Assembly (NCBI RefSeq): GCF_009651005.1
Contig: NZ_WHVW01000004.1
Coordinates: 62,001 to 126,000, forward strand
Reading direction: 5' to 3'
Source: Sporosarcina obsidiansis
Lineage (GTDB): Bacteria; Bacillota; Bacilli; Bacillales_A; Planococcaceae
DNA length: 64,000 nucleotides
The notes under the pieces are model-generated. The model did not search any database, had not been told where the DNA came from, and worked only from the letters and a program-made list of their open reading frames with translations. This document shows, in pieces, positions 53,075 to 63,292 of this stretch (positions are counted from its first letter, which is position 1; each line of letters opens with the position of its first letter). Both the position numbers and the translations under genes were made by a program.

Positions 53075-54224
53075 TAACATTCTCTCACAGGAAGAAATTG
53101 AAGCGTTATTGCGTGGCGAAACGCTGGAACCGGCTGAGCAATCAGAGCCCGATTCAGCCGAGATACAAATTAGTGATTACTTAACAGAGATGGAGCAAGA
53201 CGCACTCGGGGAAGTTGGAAATATTTCATTCGGCAGTTCAGCGACAGCCTTGTCAGCGTTACTTGGACAAAAAGTGGATATTACCACGCCGACCATTTCA
53301 CTGATCAATCGCGATGAGTTGGGTGACGAGTTTGTCCATCCTTATGTTGCGATAAAAGTGGAATATACAGAAGGTTTGAGCGGAGCAAATTTGCTTGTTA
53401 TTAAACAAAGTGACGCAGCTATTATCGCCGATCTAATGCTTGGCGGAGATGGTACCTCTCCAAATGAAGAGTTGGGCGATATTCATTTGAGTGCTGTACA
53501 GGAAGCGATGAATCAAATGATGGGCTCTTCTGCCACATCGATGTCGACCATTTTTAATAAAAAGGTAGATATATCACCTCCGACAATTGACTTAATGAAT
53601 ATTCAGCTAGATCAAGGAACAGAACATATTCCTCCTCATAACTTGCTGATTAGAGTGTCATTTGATTTGAAGGTAGGCGAGCTGATCGACTCTAATATTA
53701 TGCAGTTGTTCCCGCTTGAATTTGGGAAGAAGCTTGTTTCTTCATTAATGGGAGAAGAAGAAGCCGCAACAGTTACGGAAGAACTACCTGCAACACCACC
53801 AGTTGCAGATGCTCCGTATCAAGCTCCGCCACAACCGGAGCCCTCTTTCCAAGCACCACCTCAACAAGCGGCACCATTACCGCAAAGACCAGCACAGCCG
53901 CAAGTACAAGTGCAACAGGCTGAGTTTGCAAGCTTCCAAGCACCTAGTTTGAGCAAGGAAGAATCAAATAATTTAAATATGCTACTTGATATACCACTTC
54001 AAGTAACGGTAGAATTAGGCCGTACGAAACGTTCCGTCAAAGAAATATTAGAAATGTCTGGCGGCTCGATCATTGAACTGGATAAGTTGGCGGGTGAACC
54101 GGTCGATATTCTAGTCAATAATCGCTTTATCGCAAAAGGTGAAGTGGTAGTTATCGATGAAAACTTTGGTGTCCGTATTACGGATATACTGAGTCAGATG
54201 GACCGATTAAATAATTTACGATAG
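53064..54224 (+). CDS. fliY: Flagellar motor switch phosphatase FliY
   Basis: A 386-residue FliN-type switch protein with CheY-P phosphatase activity. The N-terminal LSQEEIEALLRGE is a CheY-binding peptide like that of FliM. The CheC-like domain has two active sites of the D/S...E..N type: MEQDALGEVGNISFGSSA and LSAVQEAMNQMMGSSA. A Pro/Gln-rich linker (about 235-300) leads to the FliN domain (about 305-386). Three in-frame ATGs occur; the middle one has best spacing from GGGAGGGG. Confidence 0.95.
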   Translation: MMSDNILSQEEIEALLRGETLEPAEQSEPDSAEIQISDYLTEMEQDALGEVGNISFGSSATALSALLGQKVDITTPTISLINRDELGDEFVHPYVAIKVEYTEGLSGANLLVIKQSDAAIIADLMLGGDGTSPNEELGDIHLSAVQEAMNQMMGSSATSMSTIFNKKVDISPPTIDLMNIQLDQGTEHIPPHNLLIRVSFDLKVGELIDSNIMQLFPLEFGKKLVSSLMGEEEAATVTEELPATPPVADAPYQAPPQPEPSFQAPPQQAAPLPQRPAQPQVQVQQAEFASFQAPSLSKEESNNLNMLLDIPLQVTVELGRTKRSVKEILEMSGGSIIELDKLAGEPVDILVNNRFIAKGEVVVIDENFGVRITDILSQMDRLNNLR

Positions 54225-54247
54225 AAGATATCTGGAGGGGAATTTGT

Positions 54248-54610
54248 ATGGGAAAACGAATTTTAGTAGTAGACGACGCGGCATTTATGCGCATGATGAT
54301 CAAAGATATTTTAACAAAAAATAATTATGAAGTAGTAGGAGAAGCGGCAGATGGTGCACAAGCCGTAGAGAAGTATAGTGAATTAAAACCAGACTTGGTG
54401 ACGATGGATATTACAATGCCAGAGATGGACGGTATAGCTGCGCTAAAAGCAATTAAAGGCACCGATCCTTCCGCGACCATCATTATGTGTTCAGCAATGG
54501 GGCAACAAGCAATGGTAATTGACGCTATCCAAGCAGGAGCAAAAGATTTTATCGTTAAGCCATTCCAAGCGGACCGAGTGATTGAAGCGATCGACAAAGC
54601 GTTGAGCTAA
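54248..54610 (+). CDS. cheY: Chemotaxis response regulator CheY
   Basis: A 120-residue single receiver domain. Acidic pocket Asp9-Asp10, phosphorylated Asp54 in VTMDITMPEMDG, conserved Ser/Thr in MCSAMGQQ and Lys in FIVKPFQ. Phosphorylated by CheA (encoded downstream) and read by FliM and FliY (upstream). Begins after GGAGGGG. Confidence 0.98.
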   Translation: MGKRILVVDDAAFMRMMIKDILTKNNYEVVGEAADGAQAVEKYSELKPDLVTMDITMPEMDGIAALKAIKGTDPSATIIMCSAMGQQAMVIDAIQAGAKDFIVKPFQADRVIEAIDKALS

Positions 54611-54618
54611 ATCGCCTT

Positions 54619-55305
54619 ATGAAAGCAAAACTATTTATCAAAGGGCTTATTACCCTAATCGTTTGTATTGTCTTATGGATTCCTCCAGCGCATGCAGAGA
54701 CGGATCCGAACGTTAGTGTCTCCGATTGCATAGGAAAAGGAAAAGAATGCGGTACTGCCGATCCTGCAGCCGATAAAGTAGACAATGAGACAGTTTCCGA
54801 CACCGAGCCTTCTACTGATACACCAAAAGGTCTATCAGCTTGGGATTATATTCGAACATTACTAGCTTTTGTCTTTGTGATCGGCTTGCTTGTATGGCTG
54901 TTACGTTTCTTAAATAAGCGCAATCGTAGTTTCGATCAAAATCGCTTAATGACCAATTTAGGCGGAGTTCCACTTGGGCAACATAAATCGATTCAATTAG
55001 TGAAAATGGGAAATCATTATTTTGTTGTAGGTGTGGGCGAAAATGTACAACTTTTGAAAGAAATCGAAGATCCCGCTGAAATCGAAGAATTGCTGGCACG
55101 CTATGATCGAGATGATCGTGTGATACAAAATGGATTGTTGACTCAGCTATACCAGCGATTTTTTAAGAATAAAAAGTCTGAAAATACTTCAGTGGAACCC
55201 ACCGATTTCAGTCAATTGTTTTCATCCAAAATAGAAGAGATTAAAGCAGATCGAAAGCAGCAATTGGATCGATTGAAGGGGAAAGGGAGCGACCGGGATG
55301 ACTGA
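54619..55305 (+). CDS. fliO: Flagellar biosynthetic protein FliO (FliZ)
   Basis: A 228-residue membrane protein that assists assembly of the FliP pore. A cleavable signal peptide is likely at residues 1-26 (lysine-rich start, hydrophobic run, PAHA|E). A second membrane helix lies at about 80-100 ([15 protein letters not shown]), followed by the FliO core [19 protein letters not shown]. Called fliZ in B. subtilis. The Shine-Dalgarno is poor, so translation may rely on coupling to cheY 8 bp upstream. Confidence 0.93.
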   Translation: MKAKLFIKGLITLIVCIVLWIPPAHAETDPNVSVSDCIGKGKECGTADPAADKVDNETVSDTEPSTDTPKGLSAWDYIRTLLAFVFVIGLLVWLLRFLNKRNRSFDQNRLMTNLGGVPLGQHKSIQLVKMGNHYFVVGVGENVQLLKEIEDPAEIEELLARYDRDDRVIQNGLLTQLYQRFFKNKKSENTSVEPTDFSQLFSSKIEEIKADRKQQLDRLKGKGSDRDD

Positions 55306-55963
55306 CTTTCTAGAATCATTTTCAAACAGTGATCCGGCCAATGTCTCTACTTCAATAAAAATGCTGTTGTTATTGACAGTTCTGTCTCTTGCTCCAGCTA
55401 TTTTGATTTTAATGACCTCATTTGCACGGATCATTATTGTTTTGTCTTTCGTACGAACGGCTCTTGCCACTCAGCAGATGCCACCCAATCAGGTGTTAGT
55501 TGGACTAGCATTGTTTTTGACTTTCTTCATCATGGCACCTGTCTTGCAACAAGTTAATGATGAAGCACTGACTCCGTTGTTTGATGAAGAAATAACCTTG
55601 GACGAAGCGTATGAACGTGCAAGTGTGCCGTTTAAAGAGTTTATGAGTACACATACGAGACAGAAAGATTTGGAATTATTCATGCGTTATAATCAAATGG
55701 AACGTCCTGAAACAATTGAGGATATACCGCTGACTATGATGGTTCCAGCATTTGCGTTAAGTGAAATTAAAACAGCCTTTCAAATGGGTTTTATGATATT
55801 CATTCCATTTTTAGTGATTGATATGATTGTAGCCAGTGTCCTCATGTCAATGGGGATGATGATGCTACCACCTGTTATGATTTCATTGCCATTTAAAATA
55901 TTACTGTTTGTTTTGGTGGACGGTTGGTATTTAATTATCCAGTCATTGTTACAAAGCTTTTAG
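55298..55963 (+). CDS. fliP: Flagellar export pore protein FliP
   Basis: A 221-residue polytopic membrane protein of the export gate. Motifs: [39 protein letters not shown] in the first half ([14 protein letters not shown]) and [25 protein letters not shown] in the second. Overlaps the end of fliO by 8 bp. No signal peptide is evident, unlike some proteobacterial forms. Confidence 0.97.
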   Translation: MTDFLESFSNSDPANVSTSIKMLLLLTVLSLAPAILILMTSFARIIIVLSFVRTALATQQMPPNQVLVGLALFLTFFIMAPVLQQVNDEALTPLFDEEITLDEAYERASVPFKEFMSTHTRQKDLELFMRYNQMERPETIEDIPLTMMVPAFALSEIKTAFQMGFMIFIPFLVIDMIVASVLMSMGMMMLPPVMISLPFKILLFVLVDGWYLIIQSLLQSF

Positions 55964-55975
55964 GGAGGGATTCAG

Positions 55976-56245
55976 TTGACGAGTGAATTTGTTATATCCA
56001 TTGCAGAACGGTCAGTATGGGTCATTCTTCTCGCATCAGGTCCTCTCTTGATCGTTGCGTTATTGACTGGTCTTGGAGTCAGTATTTTTCAAGCCACTAC
56101 ACAGATTCAAGAGCAGACATTGGCTTTTGTTCCAAAGATTATTGCGGTCATGGTTGCCATCGTGTTTTTTGGTCCATGGATGCTGTCGTATGTTACAAAT
56201 TATGCGAGTGAAATCTTTTCTAATCTCTCTAGGTATATCGGGTGA
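55976..56245 (+). CDS. fliQ: Flagellar biosynthetic protein FliQ
   Basis: An 89-residue protein with two membrane helices, part of the FliP5Q4R1 gate. The motif SIFQATTQIQEQTLAFVPKI is diagnostic. TTG start with GGGAGGG upstream. Followed by fliR after 4 bp. Confidence 0.96.
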   Translation: MTSEFVISIAERSVWVILLASGPLLIVALLTGLGVSIFQATTQIQEQTLAFVPKIIAVMVAIVFFGPWMLSYVTNYASEIFSNLSRYIG

Positions 56246-56249
56246 TTGA

Positions 56250-57026
56250 ATGAATGAGCTCATTCCGTCATTGCCTGCATTTTTACTCATTTTAACACGT
56301 GTTACATCTTTTTTTGTTACACTGCCGTTATTTTCTTACCGTTCCATCCCGGCGACACAGCGCTTGATCTTTGCTGCTCTACTTGCATGGATGATGTCCT
56401 ATACAGTGGATGTGCCAGATATAGAAATTGATGGTCAATACATATTGCTTGTGATAAAAGAAGCGGTTGTCGGTTTGTCGATTGGCATTGCCGCTTTTAT
56501 TATTATGGCAGCCATCCAAGTGGCGGGAGGGTTTATCGACTTCCAGATGGGCTTTGCTATAGCCAACGTCATTGATCCGCAAACAGGCGCACAGTCCCCT
56601 TTGCTTGGTCAATTTTTCAATTCATTGGCTATGTTGCTGTTGCTTGCAGTAAATGGCCATCATATGTTGCTGGATGGGATTTTCTACAGTTATGAGTTTG
56701 TTCCGGTCAATCAGCTATGGCCTCCATTCGGTGATGCGAATGTGGCGGAATTCATGGTTGTAACATTCGCCAAAGCTTTTGCTATTGCCTTTCAAATGGC
56801 GATTCCTGTCGTTGCTACTTTGTTTCTAGTAGATTTGGCTCTTGGGATTACTGCCAGAGCAGTTCCACAGTTAAACATTTTTGTGGTTGGTTTCCCTATT
56901 AAAATTGGAGTTAGCTTTCTTGTATTAGTGACCATGTCAAGTGTATTGATTGCACTAATGAAAAAGCTATTTGAAGTGATGATCATCACGATGAGAGACC
57001 TGATGGTACTGCTAGGAGGTGGGTAG
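56250..57026 (+). CDS. fliR: Flagellar biosynthetic protein FliR
   Basis: A 258-residue polytopic gate protein. LTRVTSFFVTLPLFSYRSIPATQR near the N terminus and GFIDFQMGFAIANVIDPQTG are family patterns. It completes the export pore with FliP and FliQ. Its stop lies 1 bp before the flhB start codon used here, with the flhB ribosome site inside fliR. Confidence 0.96.
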   Translation: MNELIPSLPAFLLILTRVTSFFVTLPLFSYRSIPATQRLIFAALLAWMMSYTVDVPDIEIDGQYILLVIKEAVVGLSIGIAAFIIMAAIQVAGGFIDFQMGFAIANVIDPQTGAQSPLLGQFFNSLAMLLLLAVNGHHMLLDGIFYSYEFVPVNQLWPPFGDANVAEFMVVTFAKAFAIAFQMAIPVVATLFLVDLALGITARAVPQLNIFVVGFPIKIGVSFLVLVTMSSVLIALMKKLFEVMIITMRDLMVLLGGG

Positions 57027-57027
57027 A

Positions 57028-58110
57028 TTGTTGCTGACACTTGATTTGCAATTCTTTGCCGGCGAAAAAACAGAAAAAGCTACCCCGAAAAAAAGAGAGG
57101 ATTCACGGAAAAAGGGACAAGTATTGAAGAGTCAGGACGTTACGAGCGCGATCGTTCTATTATCTGTGTTTCTTTTCATGTTTTTTGCAGCAGGGTTCAT
57201 GAGAGATCATTTCTTTCTGTTTTTCCGTGAATCATTCACTCATTTTATTCCTATACATACGATGAACGAAGATCAAGTCATGTTAGTTTATATGGATGTT
57301 GTTAAACAGATGGCTATCATTTTATTGCCTATTATGATCATTGCTGTGATCGCGAGTATTGCAGCCAATTTGATTCAATTCGGTTTGCTGTTCACTGGGG
57401 AGCCATTAAAATTTGATTTAAAAAAGATTGATCCAATTAAAGGTTTAAAACGTATATTTTCAATACGTGCCATTGTAGAGTTATTGAAATCCATTCTGAA
57501 GATTTCATTTATTGGAACGGTGACAGCAATGATCATTTGGATGAATTTAGGACAAGTATTAGATCTTGCTTTTCGAACACCACAAATGACGTTATTGACG
57601 ATTGCTAAATTAGTAGGACTGATGGGCATTGTCGCTTCATTTGTTTTACTTTTCATTTCAATATTGGATTTCTTGTATCAGAAATTTGACTATGAAAAAA
57701 ACCTAAGAATGTCCAAGCAGGATATTAAGGATGAACATAAAAATATGGATGGTGATCCGCTCATCAAATCTCGGATTAAGCAGCGTCAGCGAGAAATGGC
57801 TATGCGTAGAATGATGCAAGAAATACCGCAGGCAGACGTTGTTATCACGAATCCTACTCACTTTGCCATTGCGTTAAAGTACGATGAGGAACAGATGGAT
57901 TCACCTATTGTCGTGGCGAAGGGTGCAGATTTTATTGCACAAAAGATCAAGATGATTGCCAAAGAGAATGATATCGTCATGGTTGAAAATCGTCCGCTAG
58001 CCCGTTCTATGTACGATGAGGTCGAAATCGGTGATCGGATACCAGAACAGTTTTTCAAGGCTGTGGCAGAAATTTTAGCGTACGTCTATCGCATTCAGCG
58101 AAAAATATAA
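57028..58110 (+). CDS. flhB: Flagellar export switch protein FlhB
   Basis: A 360-residue protein with four membrane helices (about 30-210) and a cytoplasmic autocleaving tail. The cleavage site NPTH is in VVITNPTHFAIALKYD near residue 272. The N terminus DLQFFAGEKTEKATPKKRED is typical. TTG at 57028 follows AGGAGGTG with proper spacing; a GTG three codons upstream lies in that site. The C-terminal tail is homologous to the stand-alone ylqH in this window. Confidence 0.97.
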   Translation: MLLTLDLQFFAGEKTEKATPKKREDSRKKGQVLKSQDVTSAIVLLSVFLFMFFAAGFMRDHFFLFFRESFTHFIPIHTMNEDQVMLVYMDVVKQMAIILLPIMIIAVIASIAANLIQFGLLFTGEPLKFDLKKIDPIKGLKRIFSIRAIVELLKSILKISFIGTVTAMIIWMNLGQVLDLAFRTPQMTLLTIAKLVGLMGIVASFVLLFISILDFLYQKFDYEKNLRMSKQDIKDEHKNMDGDPLIKSRIKQRQREMAMRRMMQEIPQADVVITNPTHFAIALKYDEEQMDSPIVVAKGADFIAQKIKMIAKENDIVMVENRPLARSMYDEVEIGDRIPEQFFKAVAEILAYVYRIQRKI

Positions 58111-58134
58111 GTGAAATGAGAAAGTAGGGGTGAC

Positions 58135-60165
58135 ATGCAGTTTAAAGATATCGGTGTGCTTGCAGCGGTTATAATGATCGTTGCGATGCTAGTCATCCCA
58201 TTACCCCCATGGTTATTAAGTTTCTTAATCATCATCAATATTACTTTAGGCTTGCTTGTTTTATTGACAGCCATGAATATGCAAGAAGCGTTACAGTTTT
58301 CTATATTTCCGTCTTTGCTATTATTACTGACGTTGTTCCGCCTTGGTCTCAATGTCTCCACTACGCGTGCAATTCTTTCAGAAGGAGATGCGGGTGGCGT
58401 AGTCGACACATTTGGTACGTTTGTAACAGGTGGAAATATCGTAGTTGGTCTTGTGGTCTTTGTAATTTTAATCATCATTCAATTTATTGTCATTACAAAA
58501 GGTTCTGAACGTGTTTCTGAAGTCGCAGCTCGTTTCACACTAGACGCGATGCCTGGTAAGCAAATGAGTATTGATGCGGACTTGAATGCCGGGATGATTT
58601 CTGATACGGAAGCGCGGGCAAGACGTGAAAAAGTTAGTAACGAAGCGGATTTTTATGGTGCGATGGATGGTGCGACGAAATTTGTTAAAGGGGATGCAAT
58701 TGCAGGGATCATCATTGTCATAATCAACTTACTAGTTGGTATGATCATTGGCGTGGTTCAAATGGATCTACCTTTTGCAGAAGCAGCCACTCAATTTTCT
58801 CGTTTAACGGTTGGGGACGGAATCGTTTCTCAAATTCCAGCTCTACTTATTTCTACAGCAACCGGTATTGTAGTGACACGTGCAGCATCTGAAGGGAATC
58901 TTGGAACGGATATCACCAATCAACTACTAGGGCAGCCCAAACTGCTTTACGTAGCCGCTGTCACGGTGTTTTTGCTTGGTCTTGCAACACCTATTAATGA
59001 TATCTTGACTATTCCAATTGCATTAGCATTAGCAGCAGGTGCCTTTATGATGTCACGAAAACCTGAGGAAAATCCAGACGAGTTGCTTGAAATGGAAGAG
59101 GAAGTAGAAACAGAAGGACTAAAGCGGCCTGAAAACGTAGTCGATTTACTGAATGTCGACCCAATCGAATTTGAATTTGGCTATGGCTTGATACCGCTCG
59201 TTGATGCGACACAAGGTGGGGATTTACTGGATCGTGTGGTAATGATCCGACGACAGTTGGCGATTGAACTGGGATTAGTAATACCTGTCGTGCGCATTCG
59301 CGATAATATTCAGTTGCAACCAAATGAATACCGAATCAAAATTAAAGGTAATGAGATGGCAAGAGGAGAATTATTATTGGATCATTATCTGGCGATGAGT
59401 CCTGGCGGAGAAGACATGATTGAGGGGATCGATACAATAGAACCTTCATTTGGACTTCCTGCAAAATGGATCACGGAAGATGCAAAAGAAGAGGCTGAGA
59501 TTATGGGCTATACGGTGGTTGATCCGCCTAGCGTTGTTTCTACTCATGTAACAGAAGTGATACGTGCGAATGCAGCGGACTTGTTGGGACGGCAAGAGAC
59601 AAAACAGTTGGTCGATCATGTGCATGAGACCTATCCAATTTTGGTTGATGAATTGACACCTACGCCATTATCAATTGGTGAGATTCAAAAAGTGCTGGCC
59701 AAGTTGTTAAGCGAGCAAGTATCTGTTCGGAACTTGCCTATTATTTTTGAAACACTAGCTGATTATTCAAAATTCACGTCCGATGTTGATGTGTTAACTG
59801 AATATGTCAGACAATCATTAGCTAGGCAGATTACTAGTCAATATGTTGTAGGTAGTGAGGCATTAAAAGTATTAACAGTTTCCGGAAAAGTAGAAAAGTT
59901 GATTGCTGATAGTATACAGCAGACGGAACAAGGAAGCTTCTTATCCATTGATCCCGCACAGTCTCAAGCTATTCTAGAGAGAATAGCGCAAGAAATAGAG
60001 CGTGTAGCGTTGCTAGATCAAGCACCAGTTATTTTGTGTTCTCCGGCCATTCGAATGTATTTGCGTCAAATTACAGAACGTTATTTCCCACAAATACCTA
60101 TACTGTCTTATAATGAACTTGAAGCATCTGTAGAAGTCCAAAGCGTAGGGGTGGTGGATATTTAA
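58135..60165 (+). CDS. flhA: Flagellar export gate protein FlhA
   Basis: A 676-residue protein. Up to eight membrane helices lie in residues 1-310, with the FHIPEP loop MLLLTLFRLGLNVSTTR and RFTLDAMPGKQMSIDADLNAG. The cytoplasmic nonameric domain (about 330-676) receives substrates and chaperones. One-base overlap with flhF (TAATG). Confidence 0.97.
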   Translation: MQFKDIGVLAAVIMIVAMLVIPLPPWLLSFLIIINITLGLLVLLTAMNMQEALQFSIFPSLLLLLTLFRLGLNVSTTRAILSEGDAGGVVDTFGTFVTGGNIVVGLVVFVILIIIQFIVITKGSERVSEVAARFTLDAMPGKQMSIDADLNAGMISDTEARARREKVSNEADFYGAMDGATKFVKGDAIAGIIIVIINLLVGMIIGVVQMDLPFAEAATQFSRLTVGDGIVSQIPALLISTATGIVVTRAASEGNLGTDITNQLLGQPKLLYVAAVTVFLLGLATPINDILTIPIALALAAGAFMMSRKPEENPDELLEMEEEVETEGLKRPENVVDLLNVDPIEFEFGYGLIPLVDATQGGDLLDRVVMIRRQLAIELGLVIPVVRIRDNIQLQPNEYRIKIKGNEMARGELLLDHYLAMSPGGEDMIEGIDTIEPSFGLPAKWITEDAKEEAEIMGYTVVDPPSVVSTHVTEVIRANAADLLGRQETKQLVDHVHETYPILVDELTPTPLSIGEIQKVLAKLLSEQVSVRNLPIIFETLADYSKFTSDVDVLTEYVRQSLARQITSQYVVGSEALKVLTVSGKVEKLIADSIQQTEQGSFLSIDPAQSQAILERIAQEIERVALLDQAPVILCSPAIRMYLRQITERYFPQIPILSYNELEASVEVQSVGVVDI

Positions 60166-61280
60166 TGAAAATGAAGAAATATACAGCCTCTACCATGGTG
60201 GAGGCTATGAAAAAAGTACGTGAAGATTTTGGGGATGATGCAGTCATCCTAAGTTCAAATGTGACGAAGACGAAAGGTTTTCTTGGTTTCTTTCAAAAGC
60301 GTTCAGTGGAAGTAGTCGCTGGTTTTGATCAAAAGATAGAAAAGCAGCCTTATGAACCACCCATACGTCCTGTGGTACAACCTGTATTTGAATCGGATAC
60401 AACAGATCAATTACAAAAAGAGATGCAAGAAATGAAAAAACTGATAAAAGGGATCCAGCAAAGTGATCGTACACTTGAAAAGTATCCCGATGAGTTGTTG
60501 CCTCTATTGACAAGACTGCAGTCACAAGGACTTGCACAGGAATATATAGTTGAAGTTGGCGATTCGTTATACCAACAAATGAAAAAGGATAAAAAAGATT
60601 CAACTGCGAGTGAACAACTTGAATTAATGAAAAAATGGTTTTCCGCCAAACTGAAAGATGTACCGTTCGGCGGAATTTCTTATACCAAAAAATATATAAA
60701 TGTACTTGGTCCAACTGGAGTAGGGAAAACTACAACGATCGCAAAAATTGCGGCCCGCGCATTGTTAGAAGAAAAAAAGAAAATAGGCTTCATCACAACC
60801 GATACGTATCGTATTGCTGCAATCGAACAATTACGGACATATGCGAACCTGCTCCAAGCACCAGTGGAAATCGCCTACAACGAAGCGGATTTTCGAGAGG
60901 CTATTGAAAAGTTGGCAGACCGTGATTTGATCTTCATCGATACGGCTGGACGTAATTATAAAGAAGCTAAATTTGTAGAAGATTTACAGAAACTAGTGGA
61001 CTTTTCATTAGATATGGAAACATATCTTGTTCTGTCCACAACATCAAAAGAACAAGATATGGACGTGATTGTTGAGCGTTTCGAAAAATTTCCGATTGAA
61101 AAATTCATTTTCACGAAAATAGACGAAACAAGTTCTGTTGGCTCGATGATCAATTTAATGCTGAAATACAATATTGGCATGGCGTATTATACAGATGGTC
61201 AAGAAGTGCCGGAAGATATTACCGAAGCCACGTTTGAGAAAGTATTCTCTCTTTTGTTAGCAGGTGATCTAGATGCATGA
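60165..61280 (+). CDS. flhF: Flagellar placement GTPase FlhF
   Basis: A 371-residue SRP-family GTPase that helps set flagellar position and number. N-terminal B domain (about 1-130), N domain, then G domain with [45 protein letters not shown] and FTKIDETSSVGSM. Related to ftsY and ffh in this window. Overlaps flhG by 8 bp. Confidence 0.96.
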   Translation: MKMKKYTASTMVEAMKKVREDFGDDAVILSSNVTKTKGFLGFFQKRSVEVVAGFDQKIEKQPYEPPIRPVVQPVFESDTTDQLQKEMQEMKKLIKGIQQSDRTLEKYPDELLPLLTRLQSQGLAQEYIVEVGDSLYQQMKKDKKDSTASEQLELMKKWFSAKLKDVPFGGISYTKKYINVLGPTGVGKTTTIAKIAARALLEEKKKIGFITTDTYRIAAIEQLRTYANLLQAPVEIAYNEADFREAIEKLADRDLIFIDTAGRNYKEAKFVEDLQKLVDFSLDMETYLVLSTTSKEQDMDVIVERFEKFPIEKFIFTKIDETSSVGSMINLMLKYNIGMAYYTDGQEVPEDITEATFEKVFSLLLAGDLDA

Positions 61281-62139
61281 TCAAGCAGAGGCGTTACGAA
61301 TGAAAATGTTAAAAGCACATAGAAAAACAGCCCGCTCTGTAGCGATCATTAGTGGAAAAGGCGGTGTTGGTAAATCTAATTTTACAGCCAATTTCTCCTA
61401 TTCACTTGCAGCGAAAGGTCAGAAAGTAATCATTGTAGATATGGATATCGGGATGGGCAATATCCATATTTTATTTGGAGCGACACCTAATCATAGTTTA
61501 AAAGATTACTTGACAGGTTCCAAAGAGTTACAAGATGTGATCACTCCTTTGGATAATGAGTTGGCTTTTATTGCAGGCGGTTCAGGTTTAGAAACGGTAA
61601 TGGAGTGGTCTGAATCAATGTTTGATCGATTGATTGAAGGCTTTTCCATTCTGCAGGCAGACTATGATGTGATTCTATTTGACATGGGAGCTGGAGCTAC
61701 TAAAAGCTCGATCGATTTAATACTGGCAGTGGACGAAATTATTTTAATCTCAACTCCAGAACCAACGTCAATTACAGATGCTTACTCGATGATGAAATTT
61801 ATTTGTATGCAAGATGCTGACAAAACTTTTCATATTGTCAGTAACAGGGTAATAAAAGAAGAGGACGGACGTGATTCGGTAGCGAGATTACAACTGGCCA
61901 TGCGCAAATTTTTATCGGCTGAAACGAATGTCCTTGGATTTTTACCTGATGATACCAATGTACGCAATGCAGTAGTCGCGCAAACCCCTTTCGTGAAACT
62001 ATATCCAAATTCACAAATTACCAAACGGATGAAAGTCATAACTGAGTCATTTTTACTCGGAGATCAGCCTCATACTTCTATTGAGACGTCAGGATTCCTC
62101 GGGAAATTAAAAAGTATTTTTCGGAAAGGGCGTGGCTGA
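61273..62139 (+). CDS. flhG: Flagellar number-control ATPase FlhG (YlxH, FleN)
   Basis: A 288-residue MinD/ParA-type ATPase. Deviant Walker A ISGKGGVGKSNFTANF near residue 28, DMDIGMGNIHILFG and DMGAGATKSSIDLI. The N-terminal helix DQAEALRMKML corresponds to the peptide that stimulates FlhF GTPase in B. subtilis. It lacks a long C-terminal amphipathic helix but ends with KLKSIFRKGRG, which is basic. Just upstream of cheB. Confidence 0.95.
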   Translation: MHDQAEALRMKMLKAHRKTARSVAIISGKGGVGKSNFTANFSYSLAAKGQKVIIVDMDIGMGNIHILFGATPNHSLKDYLTGSKELQDVITPLDNELAFIAGGSGLETVMEWSESMFDRLIEGFSILQADYDVILFDMGAGATKSSIDLILAVDEIILISTPEPTSITDAYSMMKFICMQDADKTFHIVSNRVIKEEDGRDSVARLQLAMRKFLSAETNVLGFLPDDTNVRNAVVAQTPFVKLYPNSQITKRMKVITESFLLGDQPHTSIETSGFLGKLKSIFRKGRG

Positions 62140-62143
62140 TTTG

Positions 62144-63277
62144 ATGATGGGCAAGAAAAAAAGAGTGCTTGTCGTAGATGATTCAGCTTTTATGCGGAAG
62201 TTAATTTCAGATATGCTGAATGAACATCCGCTAATGGAAGTCATTGGTATTGCTAGAAATGGAAAAGATGCAGTTGACAAAGTACGCACGCTTCAACCGG
62301 ACGTGGTGACGATGGATATTGAAATGCCTGTAATGGACGGATTACAAGCATTGAGAGAAATGATGGATCATAATCCGGTTCCCGTTGTCATTCTATCTAG
62401 TACCACAAAACATAATACAGAAAATGCTGTGTTAGCCATTGAATATGGAGCAGTGGATGTGATCGCAAAACCAGGCGGTGCAATCTCTTTGAATCTCCAC
62501 GAAATCGAAAAAGAAATTGTTGAAAAAGTGTTTGCCGCGTCAAATGTCGGAATACAATCACTTACTAGGAAAATCACTCCTGTTACGAATCGCTATTCAT
62601 CTTCATTGCCTATTGAAAAGAAGGAAACGCCAAATATAAATAAAATGATCACAGAAACAACAAGTAATTTAGCAAGTTTTTCTAAAAATAAAGCCCACAC
62701 TGCTAAAACCTTTGTTATAATAGGTACATCGACAGGGGGGCCTCGAGCCTTACAAGAAGTGATAACACGCCTACCCGCAGATTTCCCTTCACCTATTTTA
62801 ATAGTGCAACATATGCCACCTGGATTTACTAAATCGCTAGCTGAACGTTTAAATGGTTTGAGTGATATTTCGGTAAAAGAAGCTGAAAATGGTGAATTAC
62901 TATCTAACGGTACAGCATATATCGCACCCGGCGGAAAGCACATGAAGTTCGAGAAAACGTTGGCAGGCTATCAAATTTTGCTAGATGAGAAAGAGGCACC
63001 GCGTTCTGGACATCGCCCAGCCGTCAATGTTTTATTAGAATCTGCTGCCAAGCATCCCGAGGTAGAATATGTGACGGTAATTATGACCGGTATGGGCTAT
63101 GACGGGAAAGAAGGAATGGAAATATTACGTGCTTCTTGCAAGACCGTTACAATAGCGGAATCAAAGACTACTTCCGTCGTTTATGGAATGCCTAAAGCCA
63201 TAATAGATGCTGGTCTAAGTGATGAGATAAAAGATGTTCAGCAGATCGCAGATGCGATTATGGGAAATTTGAAGTGA
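62144..63277 (+). CDS. cheB: Chemotaxis protein-glutamate methylesterase/deamidase CheB
   Basis: A 377-residue response regulator that demethylates and deamidates chemoreceptors. Receiver domain with Asp12-Asp13 and phosphorylated Asp58 (VTMDIEMPVMDG). A linker (about 128-180) rich in Ser, Thr and Lys leads to the esterase domain with GTSTGGPRALQ (Ser), QHMPPGF (His) and MTGMGYDGKEG (Asp). GTG and TTG codons upstream are also in frame; the ATG start is the best guess, and the spacing from AAAGGG (13 nt) is not ideal. Confidence 0.95.
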   Translation: MMGKKKRVLVVDDSAFMRKLISDMLNEHPLMEVIGIARNGKDAVDKVRTLQPDVVTMDIEMPVMDGLQALREMMDHNPVPVVILSSTTKHNTENAVLAIEYGAVDVIAKPGGAISLNLHEIEKEIVEKVFAASNVGIQSLTRKITPVTNRYSSSLPIEKKETPNINKMITETTSNLASFSKNKAHTAKTFVIIGTSTGGPRALQEVITRLPADFPSPILIVQHMPPGFTKSLAERLNGLSDISVKEAENGELLSNGTAYIAPGGKHMKFEKTLAGYQILLDEKEAPRSGHRPAVNVLLESAAKHPEVEYVTVIMTGMGYDGKEGMEILRASCKTVTIAESKTTSVVYGMPKAIIDAGLSDEIKDVQQIADAIMGNLK

Positions 63278-63292
63278 CTAGGGGGCTTTACA